DNA from: Linderina pennispora
Lineage: Eukaryota > Kickxellomycota > Kickxellomycetes > Kickxellales > Kickxellaceae
Length of the DNA stretch: 64,000 nt
Direction of reading: 5' to 3'
Assembly: GCF_002104995.1 (NCBI RefSeq)
Contig: NW_024468267.1
Span: forward strand, 123,554-187,553
In this document: positions 22,947 to 31,997 of the stretch, one piece after another
Position numbering within the stretch: the stretch's first letter is position 1
How the letters are laid out: the number at the start of each line of letters is the position of its first letter
Notes under the pieces: generated by a model
Seen by the model: only the letters and a program-made list of their open reading frames with translations
Database searches by the model: none
What the model was told of the DNA's origin: nothing
Made by a program: the position numbers and the translations under genes

Positions 22947-23939
22947 ATAAACCACCTTTAATATGCAAGAATATAAACTGATAGGATACATGCAATAGCT
23001 TTCTAAGTAGCATAGGGTAGTTAAAATTCGCATATTCTTTCCAACTCACTTGGATGGAAATGTCATCAATAGACCTTGACGCAGTAAACAAAACCTTCGT
23101 GGCCATACTGTTCCCAGTAGCAATTCGCACCTATGAACCGAACTTACCTTGCCTAAATGTCATTATATTGATATTGAATAGGTTCCTTTGGATACAAGAT
23201 TTATCCGTTTGGTTGATGGTTTGCTATCTGTCCTATAGGCACCATCTTAGATTCAGGAATATACTGGTGGTCATTCTTAGACTTGTAAATTTTAGTAATT
23301 TGCAATTTAGTTAGTTGCATATTTGAATAATCATTTTCAGAATAGTTTTTTACTATACTATTTTAGCATAGATATTATTATTATTATATCCAGAATGTTT
23401 TATGCTATAAATGATTACTAAGATAGAAAATATTTACTATTTACCAAATACTATTAGTATCTTAGAAAAAGTAAATATGATTCAACTAGGCAATTATTTA
23501 GGGCTAATTATCTTTAGGTAACAAAAGTCAATATCTTAATAGATATAGCTAAGCAACCAAAAAGAAATCATACTTACTGAAATTTTCCTAAGATACTGAG
23601 AGCAGCTTTAGGTGAAATGTTTATTTCACTAAAAGTACCAAAAGTTATAATATGCCTAAACAATTGATAGGCAGATAAGTAACTCTGTATAACCTCTGTT
23701 GAGCAATAGCTATATGACACAGCTTACTTCATCACATAAGGTGAGCTAGTAAAATATCCTAAAATAATAGTGGTCAAGTATAGAAACTACTATGAAAATA
23801 TGAATTGTAGCTCCTGCAGAGATTGAGGATAAAATATTTGCTGCATTCCTTATAATCTCTGATTCCTAAGCAGCTTTGCAAACCAAGCTAGCATCTTCGC
23901 TCAAACAATTACAGAGAAAGCAAAAAATAGGCAAAATAA
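22947..23939. other. AT-rich gene-poor stretch
   Basis: Base composition falls sharply compared with the coding flanks and codon-like structure disappears. Short open frames here (for example near 23054-23314) are hydrophobic, AT-driven and without family similarity. A degenerate inverted-repeat element is listed separately. Confidence 0.6.
23440..23640. repeat. Degenerate palindromic element, copy A
   Basis: The left part contains CTATTAGTATC followed by an A run. The right part contains TACTGAAATTTT, GATACTGAGAGC and TTCACTAAAAGTACC. These resemble the two arms of the better-preserved hairpin element at 24690-24829 in the same order. It looks like an older, more diverged member of the same repeat family. 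Confidence 0.35.
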
Positions 23940-24012
23940 TGGAGGACCTGGGTATCGATCCCAGTGCCTCGCGCATGCTAAGCGCGCGCTCTCCCATTTG
24001 AGCTAGACCCCC
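23940..24012 (-). tRNA. tRNA-Ala (anticodon AGC)
   Basis: Read on the minus strand, 73 nt fold into a cloverleaf. The D-arm has GCTC/GAGC pairing, the anticodon stem CGCGC/GCGCG is perfect with loop TTAGCAT (AGC anticodon), and the T-arm is CTGGG/CCCAG with loop ATCGATA. Discriminator is A. The acceptor stem GGGGGTC/GTCCTCC has one U-U mismatch at pair 6-67 and one G-U. A TTTT run follows in the transcribed direction. No intron. Confidence 0.9.
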
Positions 24013-24540
24013 TGAATTAAGGAACCCGATCCAATAATGAATCCGAATTACTTCCCAATTTCTGTGTTATCGCTCGGTGGGAGTGATAATATGCTAGCAA
24101 AGGAGCTAGCGTCGGAAGAGCTCGAACCGGAGCTCAGACGTCGGGGAGAGAAGGTCGGGATTGTAACGGGTTATATTGGGAAACAGGTTCTGAGTCAAGG
24201 AATATTCGGGGGCTTGTTGTTCTTGTCTTGTCTTGTCAGTCTGACTTCTCCATATATATGGAGTAGTCAACGAGTGTCTTGGCTATGCTTTAGGTGTAGC
24301 ATATACGATAGGAATTCCTGTGTTAGGATCCGTAAGAGGAGCATAAAGGGCGGACTTGTTCCGTAGACGAGGCAGTGTACTTGTGCTTATATTGCGAGTG
24401 GAACCTTGTGCGTGTGTGACGTTGTCTTGGCCCGGGTCTTGATCTTGATCTTGATCTCGCAGGTGGGCTTCGTCATGTTCATGCTCATCCGAGTTGAGCA
24501 TAACATCTGAATCGGATGAGGAAAATAGAATATGCAATAC
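24013..24540 (-). mobile_element. Possible 3' remnant of an LTR-type retroelement beside tRNA-Ala
   Basis: This 0.5-kb block is less AT-rich than its surroundings and starts within a few bases of the tRNA 5' end. A minus-strand open frame (24537 to 24283, 84 aa) has an Asp-Gln repeat (DQDQDQDPGQD) and ends in a Pro-rich tail. A non-coding stretch follows with TATATATGGAG and repeated CAAGA units, like an LTR leader. Integration just upstream of tRNA genes is typical of fungal Ty-type elements. No integrase, reverse transcriptase or paired LTR is visible, so this is only a suggestion. Confidence 0.25.
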
Positions 24541-24603
24541 TTCAGAACTAAGGTCCTTTAGGGGTTTTTGATTATTACTAACATTTCCCTCCTTTCTACT
24601 ACT

Positions 24604-25010
24604 GGAGGCTATTCACAGTTACTAAACTATGTAAAAGATATTTAAAACTTTTTAAACCTCTAAAACTTTTTGTTTGCTTATGATTATAGTACTTCTATGA
24701 AACCCCTATTAGCATCCCTAAAAAATTTCAGTTGATTTCTTATGACCTAGCCTCTATCTTAGTAGAAGCATATTAATTATGTATCAACTGAAATTTTTGG
24801 GATACTGATAGCGATTTCATAAAAGTGCCCTATTTTAGTATTAGTATTTATTAGTTTATATAGTTGCTAATATCTTTTTAGATATTACTAATTATTCTGG
24901 CTTTTAAAATATTTCCTATTAGCTAGTAAATGATTTATAATTTGTTAATTAGTTCTTCTGATAAAAGATATTTAGTTTGCTTAAAATATCTTAACTGTGA
25001 ATGACCTCCA
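24604..25010. repeat. MITE-like palindromic element, copy B
   Basis: An outer inverted pair (TGGAGGCTATTCACAGTTA near 24603-24621 and TAACTGTGAATGACCTCCA near 24991-25010) is complementary at 17 of 19 positions. Inside is a strong imperfect hairpin, arms 24690-24736 and 24783-24829 (about 45 bases each), with perfect core TTTCAGTTGAT/ATCAACTGAAA and a 46-base loop. There is no coding capacity. It resembles a miniature inverted-repeat transposable element. Target duplications were not identified. Confidence 0.6.
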
Positions 25011-25317
25011 AGATACCTGGTAAACAGATACAGGTCAGTGATACTACAAACAGAATATCAATTCTATAAAATATTGGCTATTTAAGATTAAGATAGAATA
25101 GGTATCTTCTTGAAGTAGCAGAAAAGTTGCTAGTAGAACCTATAACTAGTAAAGAATAATACACCTATATCTGATTATATGGAAGTGTACAGAGTCCAGA
25201 GTAAATGCGCTGAAAGCAGAGGAGTGCGTAGTCCAAACAGTGTCCGAGTCTGACAATGGCAAGCTATTCTGTACATTATATACAGTTTAATTTTCGCAAG
25301 AAATCAGAGAAGAACTG

Positions 25318-25388
25318 GCGTCTGTGGTCCAGAGGTATGATTGCTCCCTGCCACGGAGTAGACCCGGGTTCGATTCCCGGCGGACGCA
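25318..25388 (+). tRNA. tRNA-Gly (anticodon GCC)
   Basis: 71-nt cloverleaf. Acceptor GCGTCTG/CGGACGC, D-arm with GGTCC, anticodon loop CTGCCAC giving GCC, T-arm CCGGG/CCCGG with loop TTCGATT, discriminator A. The 71-nt length is usual for eukaryotic tRNA-Gly. Intron-less. Confidence 0.95.
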
Positions 25389-25998
25389 CTTCTCTTTTGC
25401 CTCTCGCCCTCTATGAGCCACCTCTTTTTATACGCCAAACTGTTTTTGTTTAGCCACCTGTTCTACATTGGGCAACACCAAAATCAATGACATTTTACTG
25501 CATGATTTCTTAGTAGGAAACTATTTTGTTCATCCATCATCTTACCGACTTCGTCATGTGTCGTTGTAATTTGTATATAACCGTATTCTCTAGATATTGT
25601 TTTACTGTGAATGTGAGGTGAGTTGGCGTCAAATGCTCAAATAGAGGAGTACACTCTGCTTGTAGTAGACTAGCTACATAATAGCGTCGATCATTCTGCA
25701 AAGACTTTTATTTATGGACAGCGAATACCCTTCAATTGTTTCCTATTTTGAAACTGCTCCTTACTGACAGGCAGCTGCCTTCAATATATACTGTGGTATA
25801 CTTTGCTTAATCTTACAACCATGGACACTATAAAGTAAATCGGACTATTTGCAAATATATCTAACTATATGAATAAGGGCATGTAGTTGGAACTATCTAG
25901 CAGGGTTCTAGACTTGTTTTGTATCACTGTGTCAAGTCGATCCTCTATCTCGTATATGCTTTTAAAATCTGGATCTCTCAGAAATTGAGCTTGTCACT
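25389..25998. other. Intergenic spacer between two tRNA genes
   Basis: AT-rich, non-coding. No credible open frame, repeat or RNA fold was found by eye. Confidence 0.5.
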
Positions 25999-26071
25999 GG
26001 CCGCGTGGCCCAATGGATAAGGCGCTTGACTACGGATCAAGCGATTCCAGGTTCGAGTCCTGGCGTGGTCG
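25999..26071 (+). tRNA. tRNA-Arg (anticodon ACG)
   Basis: 73-nt cloverleaf. Acceptor GGCCGCG/CGTGGTC with two G-U pairs, D-arm GCCC with AATGGAT loop, anticodon stem CTTGA/TCAAG with loop CTACGGA (ACG), T-arm CCAGG/CCTGG with loop TTCGAGT. A T-run terminator follows at 26077-26081. Its 3' end lies 18 bases from the stop codon of the opposing APC13-like gene. Confidence 0.95.
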
Positions 26072-26089
26072 ACATCTTTTTATTTGCTA

Positions 26090-26512
26090 TCACTTCAATA
26101 GTTCCTTTTTGTTGAGGTCCCCCCAAGTCTCGTTGGCTCCATCGTCCGCAACGGCCTCTACACATGCATGCACCTTTTCAGTTTGGCGTGAGTTTCCTTT
26201 GTGAACTGCGTGTTATTTTTCATACCTTCTTCCTCTGGCAGCAGCATTATCTGGGCAGAGTCCACGTCGATATCTACATGCGCATTGCCGCAATTTGTCG
26301 AGAAACTAGTGTAGGTGTTGTTCTGCCCACTCAGTGTAGTCAAGTACTAACCGTCGAAGGGTAGTGGCTCGTTCCAAAAGCTATCTGCCGAATGCAGAAG
26401 TGCAGGGGTTGTCATCAATAGGTAGTTGTAGCGTCCGTCCTAGGAGGAAATGGATATCAGCAAACTGTAGCGCCTTTCTTTGTGCTCTTCATTGCTCCAT
26501 TGTTCTCACCAT
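26090..26512 (-). CDS. APC13: Small four-exon gene, probable anaphase-promoting complex subunit Apc13
   Basis: Four minus-strand exons (26512-26510, 26439-26352, 26273-26226, 26157-26090) joined at GT-AG borders keep frame and give 68 aa. Introns are 70, 78 and 68 nt. Exon 1 is the ATG codon alone. Exon 2 starts DGRYNYLL and ends FWNEPLPFD, exon 3 reads on as IDVDSAQIMLLPEEE, and exon 4 gives NETWGDLNKKELLK then stop. This follows Apc13/Swm1: MDx(R/Y) start, W-x4-LP-x-DD-I, then an LPE-type acidic stretch and a late W-x-DL. Human ANAPC13 has the same order at similar length. Without splicing a TAG sits directly before exon 2. Identity rests on a short motif pattern recalled from the family; the splice model is strong. 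APC13 would be a structural subunit of the mitotic ubiquitin ligase. Confidence 0.62.
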
Positions 26513-26753
26513 TTTAACGTCACATTCAATATAAGCAAAGGGGGGTAGCAAGCGTATTCATGTTGTCGTACCACTCCAAAATTGATCACGATTCTTCATC
26601 TTGTATCGATATGGGTAGGGCAGCATCGGCATTTATGACCGGCGTTCCCATTGCCCAATCATGTTCTTGACAGAGCGCAGCCATCCACTAGCACACTGCT
26701 TTGTTGTCGAGGTGACCACAGACTTGCGGCGCTCACACAAAAAGTCGGTGACT

Positions 26754-29490
26754 TCAGCCAAGAACTCCGTCGTCAGGACTCATCCAGTTCTCGTCGACAG
26801 CATCGACGGCATCTTTGTCAACCCATGAGCGGAGCGCGTAGACCTGCTTCAGCGCAGACTTGCGTACTGCAGCAAGCGCCTGGGCAACAGCACGCGAAGC
26901 TGCCGAGTGTCGGTGGGACGCTAATGCATGCTTGACCACTAGTGCATAGCTAAACAGCTCAGTAGAGGCAGCGAGATCCCGGAGAGTCGTTGTGGCCAGC
27001 TTGCCCAGGTTCTCGGTAGTGCTGCTGCTGTCAATGTCATCTGGCAGCGAGTCAGTAATTGTGGCAATGGCCACATTGAGCTGATCATTCAAGTCGTCCT
27101 TGCTTGTCGATGCATGGATGTAGAGCCTGGCGAGCTGGCACACGCCATTGCAGAGGGTAATGTCCTGCGGTGACATGGATTGAGGATCGCTGGCCAGTAT
27201 CTCCTCGAGCTGGGCGGTCTTCTTCTCAAGCAATTCGGCGTCGTCCTATGGAAATGAAGTGCATGATCTGCGGAATCAGCGAGTTGGATATAGCCCAGTC
27301 CTGCTGTGGCACAGGGAACGGGCGCGTCAACTGCTCCAAGTTGGCATCGGACATATCGACAGGCGTCAGCAGGGGAACAACTCGGGTATCCCGGTTATCG
27401 TGCAACGCGGCCATCATCTCGGGGGTCTTCTCCAATGGCTCGATATGTGCTTCTTCCCACAGAGTCAGCAGCTCGGTCAAATCTCCGTGCTCAAAGACTT
27501 CACCGCGCAGGGCGAGTCTGTGGGTGCAGACGCGTTGTATCGAGTTCATCAAGTTGTCCTGAAACTCGATGAAGTCGGTCAGGTTAGAGTACGAGCCCTT
27601 CTCGTAGATTGTTTCAAACTCCCTGGGCATGGTTGACTGGCCGCGGTCGTAGAAGGTGACGCCCTCGTAGCACAACTCAAGGTCGGGCATGAAGCAGCCA
27701 AGGGCCATGCCGTGACCATTGATCATGTACCCAAGGGTATCATGCTGAATGTTCTTGATGTTGAGGAGGCCATGGATGGCCTTGGCACGCTCGTAGCTCG
27801 ACAGGTAGAGATAGAGTCGCAGTGGCGTAGAGTTTCAAGTGGTAGGGGTTCTTGTTTTGCTTGATTCCGGCTTCAAGCACCACCAGGGCCTTGAACAGGA
27901 TTGGGTGGCGCTTCTGAGGTTCGCTGGGGAATGCGACAAAGGCAGACTGGATCAGGCGCTGTGCTGATAGAAGGACCATGTCGCTGCAGGCGGGCCAGGC
28001 CTCAACCGAGGCGTCCGAGTCAAGGCCGAATCTGAGCATATCGGCGACGGTTGCGGTCCACTGCTTGGCACTAGACTCGTGGGACAGCGCCTGCAGGAGA
28101 TAGCTGATCTTTTCATAGTTGACCCAGGCCTGCGCCTGGCTGTCGTTCTTGTCGGCATTCTCTTTGGCGCTGTCCAGCAGCGGGGTTAGAAGGGCGCGGT
28201 GGGCATCGATTGTAGCCGAGCGCTCATCACCACTGCTGAGCATGTTGGTGTGGGCAACAAAGTAGGGCATGATGTCCGCGTAGCAGATGGCCTTGTGCTG
28301 GAATTCGTTGACAAATGCCCACATTTGCGTGCTTAGGCTGCCCAAGGCTGACTCAAGGACCGCCGTTTCACCGGCCTTTGCCAAACGCAGGGCGAGTTCG
28401 ACACGGGCCAGTGCAGCATTACGGTTGCGACCGCGCACAGCGCCCCAGCGCTGGATATCGGCGACAATTAGGTTGATGGCGCGCTCCTTTGCCTGCTGCT
28501 GATCTTCTGCCTTCAAGCCAAGCACAGCAGCTTCGATGTAGTGCTTGTAGTCGATCCAGTTATCACGGTCCTGAAGCGAGCTGGCGGCGGCGGCAGTGGC
28601 ACCCTTGATGTCATTTGTCTTGAGGAAAAGCTCGATCCGCTGAGTGACCAGATCAGCGTCATTTGCGATACGCCGGGAGAGATCGCCGGAGGCAGTCAGT
28701 GCATCAAGCATCTTGTCGTGCTTGCCCTGCAGTTCAAGAATCTCCAGATAAATCCGCAGCTGCTCCGTGTTCTGCAAGCGGCCATCCACCAGCGCCTTTT
28801 CGGCCATGCGCTCGGCCAGCGTTAGTTGCAGCTGATTCGACGCTTGCGACTTGTCTTCAGGGTATTTGGCTTGCAAGAGCAGGCCCACAATTACCCACCA
28901 GGTGTATTCGTCGGTCTTGTGCTGCTTGCTAAGCTGGAGGGCGGCCTGGTACTGGGTCGGGTACATGTGGTTGCGGGCAGCTGCCATGAAGATACAGCGG
29001 TTGAGTCGTTCACTGCCAGGGTCATGCTTTAGGCCGGCCTGGTAGACCTGGATCTCCTTCTTTTGGCATGCCCAAAGTACGGTACGTGTGTGTCAGGCCC
29101 TGCTGGACATGCGGGTTCTTCATTGCCAAGGGTGAGCTCAAAAGCTGCTGTCCTAGCATCATCGCATCATCGGTCTCGCCTGTTCTCGCCAATGCAAAAG
29201 ATTTCAGCGCCTACCATGCACAAAATGCGGATTAAGTTCTAGATCGAAGGGCGATATGCGATTATATACATGCACTGCAATAGCTTATTTTTTTACCTTG
29301 GCACTGAGGTGGTTCGGGTTCTTGCGGAGCAGTCGGTTGCACTCGCTGAGGGCGCGCTTCATGTCGCCAATGTCAAGTGCATCTAAATCGAGAGTCGAAA
29401 TTCAGTCTCAGGCCTTTGGATACTGTAGGCATGGCTCTGGACCAAAACATGCTGCTTACCGTAGACTGGACGCAACTGGCGATTCTCCAT
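26754..29490 (-). CDS. NAA25: N-terminal acetyltransferase B auxiliary subunit Naa25/Mdm20
   Basis: Ribosome-binding TPR-type subunit of NatB, partner of Naa20. Exon 1 (29490-29460) encodes MENRQLRPVY, exon 2 (29382-29297) encodes DALDIGDMKRALSECNRLLR, and the rest lies from 29210 down. Introns are 77 and 86 nt with GT-AG borders. The opening matches the Naa25 start pattern (RLRPIYDYLD). Long helical repeats follow, including LAERMAEKALVD and IQHDTLGYM, a hallmark near the middle. Three one-base frame changes occur (near 29068, 27830 and 27238), each with matching sequence on both sides and no splice signals. Stop at 26754-26756. The start lies 239 bases from the divergent LSM6 ATG. Confidence 0.88.
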
Positions 29491-29729
29491 TTTGTCAAAA
29501 TGTTCTTTTTGAAGTGAATAAGTGGGATGGCTGGGAGAGCAAAGAGAAGCAAGGAACTAGCTATCCATCAATTACGAGGCAAAAAAGTTTTTTTTTTCCG
29601 CACATGAAATTTTGATTTCCTAGCTCCCCATAACAGAGCCACTGGCGATGACGTACAGGCAAAGTCGAGCAATGTGACTAGCGCAGGCAAGGAAAGCACT
29701 AAAACTCAATATACATCCTTCAACACATA

Positions 29730-29966
29730 ATGTCTGAGCAGGTTGCCAAAAAGTCGCCGACAGACTTCCTCAATAGCATCCTAGGGCGCCGGGTGTTTGT
29801 GCGGCTGAACTCTGGCATCGACTACAAGGGGGTGCTTGCATGCCTGGACGGGTACATGAACATTGCGCTGGAGCAGACAGAGGAATACGTGGACGGGGAA
29901 CTGCGGAACCGGTATGGCGACACATTCATCCGCGGAAACAACGTTCTGTACATCTGCGGGATATAG
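29730..29966 (+). CDS. LSM6: U6 snRNA-associated Sm-like protein LSm6
   Basis: 78 aa, intact single exon. The Sm1 motif (FLNSILGRRVFVRLNSGIDY KGVL with DGYMNIAL) and Sm2 motif (FIRGNNVLYICG) are complete. It belongs to both the Lsm1-7 ring (mRNA decapping) and the Lsm2-8 ring (U6 snRNP). The family length matches exactly, which fixes the start. It shares a short bidirectional promoter region with NAA25. Confidence 0.97.
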   Translation: MSEQVAKKSPTDFLNSILGRRVFVRLNSGIDYKGVLACLDGYMNIALEQTEEYVDGELRNRYGDTFIRGNNVLYICGI

Positions 29967-30139
29967 AAAAAAGCGAAGCCCGATCGTTACGTATGCAAGC
30001 GCTTTTCCGTTAGGGTAGTCAGGTTTAGAAAATTTTTTCAATGAAATAATCGTCAACCGCTTCGCTGCGTGAACCCTCTCTGGAAAACTCTTCTTTCGCT
30101 TGCTCTTTTATATTGCTACAGCACAGTTTTTTTTATACA

Positions 30140-31715
30140 ATGGACGATTTAGTGCAAAACTTTTGCGCAGTTACTGGTGCTGAAGCCGATGTAGCGACTG
30201 GGTACCTGCAGGCAAGTTCTGTCGAGACAGAGGACAGCGGGCGATTCACTGTTGGAAATTCGTTGGCCCAATGCTGAGGCTGTTTCATTGTAGGTATCGG
30301 ATAACAATGTTGAGCAGGCGGTGTCGCTGTACTTTGAGAATGGCGGACGGCCTCTGCAGAGCCATACCTCAGCGCCCGCAGCCTCGGGTCCAGGCAGCAG
30401 CGAAGGTCTGGGCAGCTTTGCTGGCGGTGGCGAAGACAGCGTGCGTGCTCCGATTGCCGCCCAGCGTGATGTGCTCGTAGCGGATTACGGAGGCGGCTCC
30501 TACCAGTCCTACGGCTATGCGCGCAGCTCTGGCGGGGTTTGGGCGGCACACACAGCACTCAATCTTTAATCAACACCGTGGCGGCGGCGGACCAGTTCCG
30601 TTCAGGGATTTCGCACAGGAGGCTGCCGAGCTGGCTGACTCCGATTCTGATACCGAGATTTCACCTGTGGCGGCCACGTCGTCTCGGCGCGACCGGCTTG
30701 CTGAGCTTTTTAAACCGCCATTTGACCTGATGTTTGTGGGCGACTTTCAGGCAGCGCGGCAGGAGTCCCAGAGGACGGCAAATGGCTGCTGCTGAACATC
30801 CAAGATGTTGCTGACTTCCGGTGCCAGGCGCTGAACCGCGACATCTGGAAGGATGAGCTCATCAAAGATATTGTGGCCAAAAACTTTGTATTCTTGCAAA
30901 TTGCGGTCGATACCAGTGAGGGCGGCAGGCTGGCCAGTCTGTACAATACGCAGGGGGAGTTCCCATTCATTGCTATTATTGACCCCAAGACTGGCGAGTG
31001 CCAGCGGGTGCTGAGTAGGTTCTCGAGGCCAAATGATTTTATGGACGACGTCATGTCGTTTTTGGCCAGCAGCCCAGCGGGTGCAGCAGGTAGCTCAGCA
31101 GCAGCTCGGGCCACAGGTGGCATGCGCTCCAGTACCCGGCCGGTGCATGAGATGACTGAGGAGGAACAGTTGGCAGCCGCTATTGCTGCCAGCGAGCTCG
31201 AGACCCACCACGAGGGCACACAGGACGACCCAATCGACATTGTTGACTCGGACGACGATTTCGAGTCGGATGGATGATGACGACGATGACGACGATTTCA
31301 GCTGAGATCCACACCATCAGCAGCTCATCATACTCGCTGCCCGACGCCGACGACATGGAGGTTGAGGATACCTCACCCTCACCTGTCCGGCTATCAGCTC
31401 CCCAGCCCGCAGTGGACCTCGGCCCAGATGCCTGGTACAAGACTCTGCCAGCGATTGCTCCACCCGAGCCACCGCTTCGGCCCCACAGTCACTCGTATCC
31501 AATTCCGCCTGCCCAACGGCAGCCGCGTGGTGCGCCGGATTCTCAAAGTCCGACAAGGTGTTGGTCCTGTTTCAGTACCTGAAGGCGTCGGTGGCGGAGG
31601 CGCAGAGCGAAGTTCCCGAAGTGCTATTTATGCGTAGTCGTCTTGTCCGAGGCCACAGGGCAAACCATCGAGGAAGGCAAAGCTCGTCAATGCCTCAGTA
31701 ACAGTCGATATCTAG
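30140..31715 (+). CDS. UBA-UAS-UBX protein (UBXD7/Ubx5 type), Cdc48 cofactor (frameshifted)
   Basis: Ubiquitin-binding adaptor of Cdc48/p97. Exon 1 (30140-30211, MDDLVQNFCAVTGAEAD) joins 30294 onward (VSDNNVEQAVSLYFENGG) to complete an N-terminal UBA domain. The 82-nt intron uses a GC donor (CAG|GCAAGT) and TTGTAG acceptor. A UAS thioredoxin-like domain follows (LAELFKPPFDLMFVGDFQAA, VFLQIAVDTSEG, FPFIAIIDPKTGE), then a UIM-like stretch (EEEQLAAAIAASE), acidic runs and a C-terminal UBX domain (RIQFRLPNGSRVVRR, then DKVLVLFQYLKASV, ending LVNASVTVDI). At least four one-base shifts (near 30560, 30775, 31270 and 31545, and one in the last 80 bases) interrupt it. Stop at 31713-31715. Confidence 0.85.
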
Positions 31716-31997
31716 CACACTCGTTAAATAAAGCCCTGTGTTCCTTTTTGAGAAAAGCAGGCGGGTTGGAATTGTGTGCATCTTGTATTACCTGGAATGT
31801 TTAGACTAACCAGCGCCTAGTTCACTGCAATAGTGCTCGCAGAAAGTGCTTGATTTTCGCTTTGAGGTGTCTGGCAAGAATGTTTACCTCAAAAACACCA
31901 CCCATGCTACTGCACGCTTTCTTTTCTCTAGTCATTTCCCTCCCTTCCTAATTTCATTTTTTCCATACAAGCGCGCATTCCATTTATTCTATCTGTC

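Noticed and set aside
23054-23314. 86-aa hydrophobic open frame
   Set aside because: AT-driven Ile/Leu/Phe composition in non-coding island.
24037-24366. 109-aa plus-strand open frame
   Set aside because: No family signature; overlaps the possible retroelement remnant and looks non-coding.
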